Below are positions 1-7,398 of a stretch of DNA of 41,079 nucleotides, piece after piece. Below the pieces are notes generated by a model that worked only from the letters and a program-made list of their open reading frames with translations, was not told the origin of the DNA and did not search any database. How positions within the stretch are numbered: the first letter of the stretch is position 1; each line of letters starts with the position of its first letter. Source of the DNA: Bacillota bacterium (GTDB taxonomy: Bacteria > Bacillota > Desulfotomaculia > Desulfotomaculales > Desulfallaceae); contig JAEXOR010000057.1 in assembly GCA_023439185.1 (NCBI GenBank), positions 1 through 41,079 on the forward strand, written 5' to 3'. Position numbers and translations under genes: made by a program.

Positions 1-213
1 CGGTTCATGGTGGACCCCCGGGATGAACGTACCCCGGGTGAGTATTTCGAGGTGGTGGGCTGTGAGGAGGGGGCTTTCGGGTGCATGGGCCTGATGGCCT
101 GCGATGATAATTGTCCCATGGAGTTGCTGCTGCAGACGCAATTGGCTTTTGTGCGCCGTAAGATGGCGCGCTTTGGGCTGGGGTATAAGGAGAAGAAACG
201 TATTAGCAAGTAG
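1..213 (+). CDS. succinate dehydrogenase/fumarate reductase iron-sulfur subunit, C-terminal end (5' partial)
   Basis: The reading frame is open from the first base and ends at TAG 211-213, giving the last 70 residues of a longer protein. The segment FGCMGLMACDDNCP resembles the second Cys-rich motif of SdhB/FrdB (C-x-x-x-C-x-x-x-CP), which holds the membrane-proximal Fe-S clusters. The basic tail after it is typical of the end of this subunit. In the family this subunit carries electrons between the flavoprotein and the membrane quinone site. Only the C-terminus is visible, so the N-terminal 2Fe-2S domain and the partner subunits lie upstream of the window. The stop overlaps the 3' end of the convergent gene on the minus strand by about 11 bases. 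The family call is fairly secure; succinate dehydrogenase cannot be told from fumarate reductase here. Confidence 0.75.
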   Translation, partial: RFMVDPRDERTPGEYFEVVGCEEGAFGCMGLMACDDNCPMELLLQTQLAFVRRKMARFGLGYKEKKRISK

Positions 214-583
214 TCAATCCATGACGGATGGCATATTTTGTCAATTGGGCTATGGTATCAATGGCCAGTTTTTTCATGATTTTTCTACGGTGAGTTTCAA
301 CGGTTTTTTCACTGATAAACAATATCCGGGCAATCTCAAAATTCTTTTTGCCGTCAGCCAACAGTCGGAGAACTTCGCGTTCTCTGACTGTTAATGTGTC
401 ATCCGGTTCATCATTCTCATGATCTATTAGCTCATTTATGTTGAGTTGCAATTCTAAAGTTAGTTGGATTATTTCACGGCCTTTGAAAGTTTCTGCCAGT
501 ACTTTCATCCCCAGTTGTTTTTCCAATAAGGCCTTCAAACAATCGCGAATGATTTTATGATTATCCGCAATTATTATTTTCAT
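203..583 (-). CDS. degenerate NarL/LuxR-family response regulator with truncated receiver domain
   Basis: This 126-residue protein starts at ATG 583-581; an in-frame GTG run begins at 598. The C-terminal half is an intact LuxR-type helix-turn-helix (TVREREVLRLLADGKKNFEIA, then SEKTVETHRRKIMKKL). The N-terminus begins like a receiver (MKIIIADNHKIIRD) but stops after about 45 residues and runs straight into the linker. The beta-3 strand with the phospho-acceptor Asp, and the later Thr/Ser and Lys positions, are therefore missing. The usual acidic pair also reads DN instead of DD. The usual length is about 210 residues. No histidine kinase is next to it. It may be a phosphorylation-independent regulator or a decaying gene; the HTH has no frameshift or stop. 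It converges on the SdhB/FrdB gene. Confidence 0.7.
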   Translation of the reverse strand: MKIIIADNHKIIRDCLKALLEKQLGMKVLAETFKGREIIQLTLELQLNINELIDHENDEPDDTLTVREREVLRLLADGKKNFEIARILFISEKTVETHRRKIMKKLAIDTIAQLTKYAIRHGLTTC

Positions 584-753
584 TTTGGTCACCACCACAA
601 TTTGTGAAATTAATCACCAATATGTACACAATACTATCTGTTCTTTTTATGATATTTATTTTTCCGGCAGTTTTATTTTAATTTAAGGTAGAGAATAAAT
701 ATTTTTCGACATATTTTCAAAAGTTCCTCTAACCTGCCTGGTAATAAATAAAT

Positions 754-834
754 CGGGTTTTTCAAAGAAAACATTAGATTTTGCATAAAAATAAGGAAAA
801 TCCTGATATTTTCGAGAGATTTCTGTACTACATT
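754..834 (+). repeat. imperfect direct repeat, copy 1
   Basis: This copy shares long identical blocks with 982-1063, including AAAGAAAACATTAGATTTT and TCCTGATAT, and both copies end in TTTCTGTA-TACATT. The two copies are 228 bp apart in the same orientation and differ by scattered substitutions plus one inserted base. Confidence 0.8.
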
Positions 835-981
835 CGGCCTTGACGCCAAAACAGTGTAAAAATGGGCCACGCCTCAAGGACACCCTTGGTAACCCGGTAA
901 TTATCATGCATTTTCTTTCCCAGTTTATCCAAAATGGCCCATAAATTTGACGGTGGCGGCTTTAGATATGCCCGTTTTAAT

Positions 982-1063
982 TGGGTTTTTTAAAGAAAAC
1001 ATTAGATTTTATACAAAAATAAGGGAAATCCTGATATCCTCGAAATGGTTTCTGTATTACATT
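982..1063 (+). repeat. imperfect direct repeat, copy 2
   Basis: This is the second copy of the 81-bp repeat. Its right end, CTGTATTACATTAATTATA at 1052-1070, is identical over 19 bp to 5151-5169, where it overlaps the candidate -10 box of the second chemoreceptor promoter. The repeat end may therefore carry a promoter element. Confidence 0.75.
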
Positions 1064-1223
1064 AATTATAATGTACAGTCTTGATAATTAATTTTTATAA
1101 GATAAATCAGCGACCGCTTTTTAACCTGCGGTTTAAATTTACAAATTGTTGGAAGCAGGAGAGTTCAAAAATAGATAGTTTAGGTTGAATATTGTTTGGT
1201 ATATCGAAAGGGTTGTTTAGCAC

Positions 1224-3050
1224 ATGGGCAAAGTTTTTACTTTCAGAAGATTGCCAAAACATAAATGGATTGTACTTTTGGGTGCTCTTCTAATCCCTTT
1301 GGTTATTTATTTTACCTATAACCAGTACCTGGCTTCAAAAAAAAATCTGAATAATCTGCCGGTGCAGTTGGACAAGGTGTTGACAATCGAACAAGGCATA
1401 GCCTGTGCGGAAGAACTGGAGGACATGCGTACGGAGGATACAAAGGAGTTATTTTTTTCGGTTGTCGGGATAACCAGGCAAAGTTTACTGCAACAAATAT
1501 TTTCATTTATTATTCTTTCTTTAGTTGCTTTAGGGATCATTGGTATTCCCCTGGCCAGCAGGGCAGCGAGGGAAAATAATATTTACCGGTTGATTCTTGC
1601 CACCACTAAAAACGCCATCATCATTATTAACCGTAACGGGAAAGTGGCTTTAATAAACAGAGTGGCGGAAAGTATTTTTGATATTGACCGGTCAAATATT
1701 GTTGGCCGGTCGTTTGCAGAAGTCTTTACGGGCCGCAGTCATACCGGTGAAATTGCTTTTACTTATCCCGTGGATCAAGTGCTGCGTACCGGAGAGGGCA
1801 AATGCAACGTGGAAATAACATATACGGATGGTGACGGATGGAACTATAGTTTATTGGTAGACTGTTTGTTGCTGCATCAAAACGAGGATGTTACCGGCGC
1901 TATGCTGCTCCTGAGGGATATAACCGAGCAGAAAGTGATTGAAGATAAATTGAAAGGTTTGGCTGTCCGGGATGGTTTGACTTTAATTTATAACCACTCT
2001 TATCTGAAGCAGGTGCTAACAAGAGAGGTTGAGCGGGCATCCTCCCGTAACAGTGCCGTATCTTTCTTAATACTGGATCTGGATAGCTTTAAAAATTATA
2101 ATGATAATTTCGGACATCCGGCAGGAGACCAATTACTAAAAGAATTGGCTCAAATTATGCAAAAGCATGTTCGGGCCAATGACACCGTGGGACGTTATGG
2201 CGGAGACGAGTTTGCAGCCATCCTTCCGGATGCCGATATATCGGTGGCACGTGAAGTGGCCGAGCGCCTGCGAACGGTTATCGAAAACTTTTCTTTTCCG
2301 CATAGTGAGCTGGTAGCAGGCGGGAGGGTCACCGTATCGGTGGGGATAGCCTGCTATCCCCTGCAAGCTAAAAACGCCGCCGATTTGGTCAGACTGGCGG
2401 ATGAGGCTATGTATAAAGCCAAGAGGACGACGAAAAACAGGGTGGAGGTATATTCATCTGTTTTAGAAGGGCTTTCCCTTCACCTGCAAGAGAAAGAAGG
2501 AGAAATGTTTCTCCATAGTCTGGAAGTAATGTTGCGAGTGTTAAAAATAAAAGATCCTTATACTTATTACCATTCGGAAAAAGTCTCCCTGTTGGCCAAT
2601 AAGTTGGCCAAAGAGGTCTTATCGGAAGACCGGAAAGTGACTCAGGTTACTATAGCCGCCCTGCTGCACGACCTTGGCAAGCTGGAAATTCCGATAGAGT
2701 TGCTTAATAAGCCGGGTCCTCTTTCTGATGATGAGTGGCAAACGGTTCGCCGGCATCCGGAACTGGGTATGGATGTAGTTAAGCAGATCAAACCCTTTGA
2801 AGAATTGGCGACCATTGTTCTGCACCATCATGAGCGCTATGACGGCCAGGGATATCCTAGCGGCCTGGCCGGGGAAGCAATACCGTTGGAGGCAAGGATC
2901 ATAGCCATAGCGGATGCTTATGACGCCATGACCACCTACCGGACATACCGACCGGGCAGATCGTCAGATGCAGCTTTGTTGGAAATTGAAAGAGAATCGG
3001 GCTTTCAATTTGACCCCGGTTTGGCCAGATTGTTTTGTAAAATACTGTAA
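1224..3050 (+). CDS. membrane PAS-GGDEF-HD-GYP bifunctional c-di-GMP enzyme
   Basis: This 608-residue protein has a membrane segment near residues 15-33 and a second near 88-112, so it has only a short extracytoplasmic loop. A PAS domain (about 120-235) follows, then a diguanylate cyclase domain with intact GGDEF (326-330) and an RxxD product-inhibition site five residues before it. Next comes an HD-GYP phosphodiesterase domain with HDLGK at 482 and HHERYDGQGYP from about 534. Both active sites look complete, so it could make c-di-GMP from GTP and also degrade it. The ATG at 1224 is preceded by only a weak AAAGGG, about 12 bases upstream. The first chemoreceptor gene starts 75 bases downstream, so the two may be cotranscribed and the enzyme may act in motility control. 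Which activity dominates cannot be read from sequence. Confidence 0.92.
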   Translation: MGKVFTFRRLPKHKWIVLLGALLIPLVIYFTYNQYLASKKNLNNLPVQLDKVLTIEQGIACAEELEDMRTEDTKELFFSVVGITRQSLLQQIFSFIILSLVALGIIGIPLASRAARENNIYRLILATTKNAIIIINRNGKVALINRVAESIFDIDRSNIVGRSFAEVFTGRSHTGEIAFTYPVDQVLRTGEGKCNVEITYTDGDGWNYSLLVDCLLLHQNEDVTGAMLLLRDITEQKVIEDKLKGLAVRDGLTLIYNHSYLKQVLTREVERASSRNSAVSFLILDLDSFKNYNDNFGHPAGDQLLKELAQIMQKHVRANDTVGRYGGDEFAAILPDADISVAREVAERLRTVIENFSFPHSELVAGGRVTVSVGIACYPLQAKNAADLVRLADEAMYKAKRTTKNRVEVYSSVLEGLSLHLQEKEGEMFLHSLEVMLRVLKIKDPYTYYHSEKVSLLANKLAKEVLSEDRKVTQVTIAALLHDLGKLEIPIELLNKPGPLSDDEWQTVRRHPELGMDVVKQIKPFEELATIVLHHHERYDGQGYPSGLAGEAIPLEARIIAIADAYDAMTTYRTYRPGRSSDAALLEIERESGFQFDPGLARLFCKIL

Positions 3051-3101
3051 CAACAAAGGGGGATTCCAATGGAAGTGTTTAATGGTTGCGAAAGGGGGCG
3101 A

Positions 3102-3120
3102 GCGGGCATTATCAGCCCGT
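3102..3120 (+). promoter_or_regulatory. leader hairpin between Shine-Dalgarno and start codon of mcp copy 1
   Basis: The arms GCGGGC and GCCCGT form a 6-bp stem (one G-U) with the 7-base loop ATTATCA. The purine-rich AAAGGGGGCGAG lies just before it and the ATG at 3125 just after. The same hairpin, with one loop change, stands at 5293-5311 before the paralogue. Folding would bring a distant Shine-Dalgarno close to the ATG. Confidence 0.5.
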
Positions 3121-3124
3121 AACC

Positions 3125-5044
3125 ATGAAATTAAACATAGGAACTAAGCTGGCCTTAATTACATCATTAATAGTAATTATATCCGTTAGTTCGATAGGTT
3201 TTCTGTCCTATAACAAGTCCCGGGCCATGCTGGTGGACTCCACCAGGGATAAGCTGGTAACTGACGCCCAAATATATTCGGACATGATCGACAAATATAT
3301 ATTCGAGCGCAGTCAGGATATTAACATTTTGGCCCTGAACTCTAAAATCAGGAGTCTGGATGTCAGTGCCGGGGAAAAATCCGCCGTGCTGCGGGAATTC
3401 AAACAGTACTACAGTTGTTACGCTTCTATATCGCTTACCGATGCCGACGGGCTGCAGATAGCGGACAGCGACGGCAATACCGGTACCATGAAAAACGATA
3501 CCGAATGGTTTGAACCGGCCATTAGGGGCAATATGTATATCTCCGACGTACGGATGTCTTTGGATTTAAAGAAGCCAATCCTCAATTTTTCCGGTCCGGT
3601 TAAAGACAACAACGGTGATATAATCGGAGTTTTAACCACCCGTCTGATCCTGGAAGATACAATTTGGGTCATCGCTGATGAGTTCGGCAAGTTGCAGAGT
3701 GAGGCGGGAAATACCGGTTACGCCTACGTGATTAATCAACAGGGTATTTTTATGGCTCATCCCAACCGGGAAATGGTGCTTAACGACAATATATTTAATC
3801 TGGGCGACGATGGTTTAAAAACCGTCGGAGAAAAAATGATCGGGGGAGAGACCGGACTTGCCCGTTACGCTTTCGAGGGGGTTGAAAAGTATGTGGCCTA
3901 TGTTCCCCTGGACGGCTGGGGAGACTATGCGGGGATGGGCTGGTCAATCGCCCTTACTTCGCCGGTCAGTGACTTTCTGAGTCCGGTTAACGCCCTGCGG
4001 GGTTACGGAATAACCATCGGTATAGTTGCAATGCTTTTGGGCCTTGTCATATCAGTTATCTTTGCCCGGCAGATGGCCAGGCCGATTAATTTAATCCTTA
4101 ATAATGTCAATCTTTTGGCTGCCGGTGATTTAAGCCGGGACATAGATGTGCGCGGCACCGATGAAATTGCTCAACTGGCCGGTGCTTTCAATAAAATGGT
4201 GGCCGGCCTGAGGGGAATCGTAAGCAGATTACAGGAGAATTCGATGAAGCTTTTGTCGCAGAGTCAGCAACTGGCCGCTTCAGGACAAGAGGTGAGCGCC
4301 ACCGTGGAAGAGTTGGCCGGCACCACCAACGAGGTAGCCTCCATAACTGCGCAAAGCAATGTTAATGCCCGTTTGACGGAGGAACAGTCTAAAAGCATGG
4401 GGCAAACGGCCGCGGGAGGCAGTCAAGCCGTTGGGCAGGCATTGGAAAAGATTAATGCCATTGCGGATAATACAAAGATTATTTCCCGGACGGTTGAAGA
4501 ATTGGGCCGGCAGTCACAGCAGATCGGACAAATAATTAACACCATCGCCGGCATCGCCGACCAGACCAATTTGCTGGCACTGAACGCGGCCATCGAAGCG
4601 GCCAGGGCCGGGGAGCATGGACGGGGGTTCGCGGTGGTAGCCGAGGAAGTACGCAAATTGGCCGAACAATCAGGCCAGGCCTCCAATGAAATAACGATCC
4701 TGATCAATCAAATTCAAACCAAGGTGAAAGAATCAATAGACGCCATGCGCCAAGGTACAGTAGTGGTTGGCGAGGGGGTTGAACTGGCGGGCGAAGCGGG
4801 CGCCGCCTTAAAAGATATCGTTGAGTCTATAAGTAAAATTTCCGCCATGGTTAATGACGCGACCCGGAGTTCCGACCAAGTTAACGATAGCACACAGCAG
4901 CTGGCAGCCGCCCAGGAAGAAATCTCCTCCACTGTAGAGCAGGTAACCAAAACGGCGCAGGAGTTGACTGCCATTGCCATGGATTTACAACAGACAGCAG
5001 GGCAATTCAGGGTGCGGGATGAAGATGCTTACCGGTCGTGGTGA
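3125..5044 (+). CDS. methyl-accepting chemotaxis protein (dCache-HAMP-MCP), copy 1
   Basis: This is a 639-residue chemoreceptor. It has a first membrane helix at about 9-28, a periplasmic-type sensor of about 255 residues that looks like a double Cache domain, and a second membrane helix at about 293-314. A HAMP domain (about 315-368) and a long coiled-coil signalling domain follow; the highly conserved tip EAARAGEHGRGFAVVAEEVR lies near residues 489-508. It would sense a small extracellular ligand and control CheA. The frame stays open upstream to TTG 3086, but the paralogue has a stop at the matching place, so ATG 3125 is chosen. It lies 75 bases after the c-di-GMP enzyme and is closed by a strong terminator. 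It is the near-twin of the next gene; sensor domains differ more than signalling domains. Confidence 0.93.
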   Translation: MKLNIGTKLALITSLIVIISVSSIGFLSYNKSRAMLVDSTRDKLVTDAQIYSDMIDKYIFERSQDINILALNSKIRSLDVSAGEKSAVLREFKQYYSCYASISLTDADGLQIADSDGNTGTMKNDTEWFEPAIRGNMYISDVRMSLDLKKPILNFSGPVKDNNGDIIGVLTTRLILEDTIWVIADEFGKLQSEAGNTGYAYVINQQGIFMAHPNREMVLNDNIFNLGDDGLKTVGEKMIGGETGLARYAFEGVEKYVAYVPLDGWGDYAGMGWSIALTSPVSDFLSPVNALRGYGITIGIVAMLLGLVISVIFARQMARPINLILNNVNLLAAGDLSRDIDVRGTDEIAQLAGAFNKMVAGLRGIVSRLQENSMKLLSQSQQLAASGQEVSATVEELAGTTNEVASITAQSNVNARLTEEQSKSMGQTAAGGSQAVGQALEKINAIADNTKIISRTVEELGRQSQQIGQIINTIAGIADQTNLLALNAAIEAARAGEHGRGFAVVAEEVRKLAEQSGQASNEITILINQIQTKVKESIDAMRQGTVVVGEGVELAGEAGAALKDIVESISKISAMVNDATRSSDQVNDSTQQLAAAQEEISSTVEQVTKTAQELTAIAMDLQQTAGQFRVRDEDAYRSW

Positions 5045-5063
5045 CAACTCCATAATATGCGCT

Positions 5064-5097
5064 AAAACAGGGGCGGTGTCGGCCGCCCCTGTTTTTA
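5064..5097 (+). terminator. intrinsic terminator after mcp copy 1
   Basis: AAAACAGGGGCGG pairs with CCGCCCCTGTTTT around a 6-base loop, and T-rich sequence follows. The same hairpin core occurs after the second chemoreceptor gene. Confidence 0.9.
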
Positions 5098-5130
5098 GTT
5101 CGCAAAAAGTGACAATTTTTTTTTCGTGTC

Positions 5131-5159
5131 TTGACAATGGGGGCATTATACTGTATTAC
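5131..5159 (+). promoter_or_regulatory. sigma-A promoter candidate for mcp copy 2
   Basis: A perfect TTGACA (5131-5136) is followed after 17 bases by TATTAC (5154-5159, 4 of 6 to consensus). It sits between the terminator of the first chemoreceptor and the second chemoreceptor. It would give a leader of about 150 nt. Confidence 0.6.
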
Positions 5160-5217
5160 ATTAATTATAGTGATTATTTTGAAAAAAATGAATCGGTGGC
5201 TATTGTTTGCCTAAGGA

Positions 5218-5233
5218 TGTGATTTAAATCACA
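5218..5233. promoter_or_regulatory. CRP/FNR-family operator-like palindrome
   Basis: TGTGATTTAAATCACA is a perfect 16-bp palindrome with the form TGTGA-N6-TCACA, the classic CRP-type site. It lies downstream of the TTGACA promoter and 83 bases before the ATG of the second chemoreceptor. It could block that promoter or activate a later one. Confidence 0.5.
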
Positions 5234-5292
5234 AATTTAACTGTTAACTAACCGAATGTTCTTTGGGCGTAAAATGTTGGGAGAGGGGGCGA

Positions 5293-5311
5293 GCGGGCAT
5301 TAACAGCCCGT
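5293..5311 (+). promoter_or_regulatory. leader hairpin between Shine-Dalgarno and start codon of mcp copy 2
   Basis: The stem GCGGGC/GCCCGT with loop ATTAACA is preceded by GAGAGGGGGCGAG and followed four bases later by the ATG at 5316. The stem is identical to that at 3102-3120. Confidence 0.5.
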
Positions 5312-5315
5312 AACT

Positions 5316-7238
5316 ATGAAATTAAACATTGGAACCAAGCTGGCCTTAATTACATCATTAATAGTAATTATATCTGTTAGTTCGATAGGTTTTCTGTCCT
5401 ACAACAAGTCCCGGGCCATGCTGGTGGACTCCACCAGGGATAAACTTTTGACCGGGGCTCAAATATACTCGGACATGATTGACAAATATATATTCGAGCG
5501 CAGTCAGGATATCAGCATTTTGGCCTTGAACCCGAAAATCAGGAGTCTTGACGTTACTACCGAAGAAAAATCCGCCGTGCTGCGGGAATTTAAAGAGCAC
5601 TATGGCTGTTACGCTTCTATTTCGCTCACCGATGCCAAAGGGCTGCAGATAGCGGACAGCGACGGTATTACAGGTGCCATGAAAAACGAAATTGAATGGT
5701 TTGAACCGGCCATCAACGGCAATATTTACATTTCCGACGTACGGATGTCTGTGGATCTACAGAAACCAATTCTCAATTTTGCCGGCCCGGTTAGAGACTA
5801 TAACGGCAACATCATCGGGGCTTTGACCACCCGGCTGATTTTGGAGGATACAATCTGGGTCATGGCTGACGAATTCGGTAAATTACAGAGTGAGATGGGA
5901 AACACCGGCTACGCTTACATGGTTAACAAGCAGGGTGTTTTTATGGCTCATCCCAGCCGGGAAATGGTGCTTAACGACAATATATTTGATTTGGGCAGTG
6001 ATGATTTAAAAACCGTCGGGGAAAAAATGACTGGGGGGGAAACCGGGTTTGCTCGCTACGCTTTCGAGGGGGCTGAAAAATATGTGGCCTATGTTCCCCT
6101 GGACGGCTGGGGAAATTATGAAGGAATGGGGTGGTCAATCGCCCTTGCTTCACCGGTCACTGACTTTATGGGCCCGGTAATCGCCTTGCGGGGTTATGGA
6201 ATCACCATCGGTATAATCACAGTACTTTTTGGCCTTGTCATATCAATTGTTTTTGCCCGGCAGATGGCCAAACCGATTAATTTGATGCTTAACAATGTTA
6301 ATTTGTTGGCTGCCGGCGACTTAAGCCGGGATATAGATGTGCGCGGCACCGATGAAATTGCTCAACTGGCCGGCGCATTCAATAAAATGGTGGCCAGCCT
6401 GAGGGAAATGGTGAGCAAACTACAGGAGAATTCCATGAAGCTTTTGTCGGAGAGCCAGCAATTGGCCGCTTCAGGACAAGAGGTGAGCGCCACCGTGGAA
6501 GAGTTGGCCGGCACCACCAACGAGGTGGCTGCCATTACTGCGCAAAGCAATGCCAATGCCCGCTTGGCGGAGGAACAGTCCGAAAGCATGGAACAAGCAG
6601 CGGCGGAAGGCAGTCAAGCAGTTGGACAGGCACTGGAAAAAATTAATGCCATTGCGGATAATACCAGGAACATCTCCCGGACGGTTGAGGAATTGGGTCA
6701 ACAGTCACAACAGATCGGCCAAATAATCAACGCCATTACCGATATCGCCGACCAGACCAACCTGCTGGCGCTGAACGCGGCTATCGAAGCGGCCAGGGCC
6801 GGGGAGCACGGACGGGGGTTCGCGGTGGTGGCCGAAGAAGTACGCAAATTAGCCGAGCAATCGGGTCAGGCGTCCAATGAAATAACGACGCTGATCAAAC
6901 AAATTCAAGCCAAGGTGAATGAATCAATCGACGCCATCCAGGAAGGTTCGGTCGTGGTCGGCGAGGGGGTTGAACTGGCGGGCAAAGCAGGCACCGCCTT
7001 AACAGGTATCGTAGAGTCCATCCGCCAAATTTCCGGGATGGTTAACGACATGACCCAGAGTTCCGGTCAGGTTAACGACAGCACGCAGCAACTGGCTGCT
7101 GCCCAGGAGGAAATTTCCTCCACTATGGAGCAGGTCACTAATGCGGCACAGGATTTGTCTGTGATTGCCATGGATTTACAAAAGGCGGCGGGGCAGTTCA
7201 AGGTGCAGGATGCAGGTGTTTACCGGTCGGGACGATAA
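5316..7238 (+). CDS. methyl-accepting chemotaxis protein (dCache-HAMP-MCP), copy 2
   Basis: This 640-residue chemoreceptor has the same architecture as the previous gene: N-terminal helix, double-Cache-like extracellular sensor, second helix, HAMP and MCP signalling domain with an identical EAARAGEHGRGFAVVAEEVR tip. The two proteins align end to end without large gaps. Most differences fall in the sensor (for example DVTTEEKS against DVSAGEKS) and in the helical bundle, which suggests a duplication followed by divergence of ligand range. The ATG at 5316 follows the leader hairpin; an in-frame TAA just upstream excludes an earlier start. Unlike copy 1 it has its own candidate promoter and a CRP-like palindrome, so its expression may differ. 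Confidence 0.93.
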   Translation: MKLNIGTKLALITSLIVIISVSSIGFLSYNKSRAMLVDSTRDKLLTGAQIYSDMIDKYIFERSQDISILALNPKIRSLDVTTEEKSAVLREFKEHYGCYASISLTDAKGLQIADSDGITGAMKNEIEWFEPAINGNIYISDVRMSVDLQKPILNFAGPVRDYNGNIIGALTTRLILEDTIWVMADEFGKLQSEMGNTGYAYMVNKQGVFMAHPSREMVLNDNIFDLGSDDLKTVGEKMTGGETGFARYAFEGAEKYVAYVPLDGWGNYEGMGWSIALASPVTDFMGPVIALRGYGITIGIITVLFGLVISIVFARQMAKPINLMLNNVNLLAAGDLSRDIDVRGTDEIAQLAGAFNKMVASLREMVSKLQENSMKLLSESQQLAASGQEVSATVEELAGTTNEVAAITAQSNANARLAEEQSESMEQAAAEGSQAVGQALEKINAIADNTRNISRTVEELGQQSQQIGQIINAITDIADQTNLLALNAAIEAARAGEHGRGFAVVAEEVRKLAEQSGQASNEITTLIKQIQAKVNESIDAIQEGSVVVGEGVELAGKAGTALTGIVESIRQISGMVNDMTQSSGQVNDSTQQLAAAQEEISSTMEQVTNAAQDLSVIAMDLQKAAGQFKVQDAGVYRSGR

Positions 7239-7258
7239 CTGCAAAATATGCGTTAAGT

Positions 7259-7286
7259 CAGGGGCGGCATCGGCCGCCCCTGTTTT
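7259..7286 (+). terminator. intrinsic terminator after mcp copy 2
   Basis: CAGGGGCGG pairs with CCGCCCCTG around CATCGG, followed by TTTTAT. It is nearly the same hairpin as at 5064-5097, so the terminator was part of the duplicated unit. Confidence 0.88.
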
Positions 7287-7330
7287 ATGTCTCTAATCTG
7301 GCTGACATTACTGTGTAAATATTTTAAATA

Positions 7331-7367
7331 TTGCTTTATTACTATAAGTTATAGTATATTAATTATA
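7331..7367 (+). promoter_or_regulatory. AT-rich control region of the acyl-CoA ligase gene
   Basis: It holds a perfect 15-bp palindrome, ACTATAAGTTATAGT (7341-7355), and a weak promoter candidate, TTGCTT (7331-7336) with TATATT (7355-7360). The stretch TATAGTATATTAATTATA (7350-7367) matches 16 of 18 bases at 9561-9578, upstream of the CoA-transferase genes, so both may share a regulator. Confidence 0.4.
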
Positions 7368-7398
7368 TTTAAATTAGATTTTTTCAGGAGGAGCGGGT

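Larger units (their letters stand above)
584..1223. other. 640-nt AT-rich gene-free spacer
   Basis: No convincing coding frame is present here. The short ORFs on the minus strand at 673-907 have low-complexity translations and no Shine-Dalgarno sequence. The spacer separates a minus-strand regulator from a plus-strand c-di-GMP enzyme, so it must carry promoters for both. It contains an imperfect 81-bp direct repeat (754-834 and 982-1063) and a small hairpin around 1111-1130. No match to the conserved core of a c-di-GMP riboswitch was seen. Confidence 0.6.

Noticed and set aside
584..1223. c-di-GMP riboswitch ahead of the GGDEF-HD-GYP gene
   Set aside because: The conserved core sequence of either known class was not found; only a small hairpin and direct repeats are present.
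3086..3124. Earlier TTG start for the first chemoreceptor
   Set aside because: The frame upstream is closed by a TAA at the matching position in the paralogue, and the family N-terminus begins at the common ATG.
5195..5211. sigma54-like TGGC...TTGC sequence ahead of mcp copy 2
   Set aside because: The GG to GC spacing is nine bases instead of ten, which abolishes sigma54 recognition.
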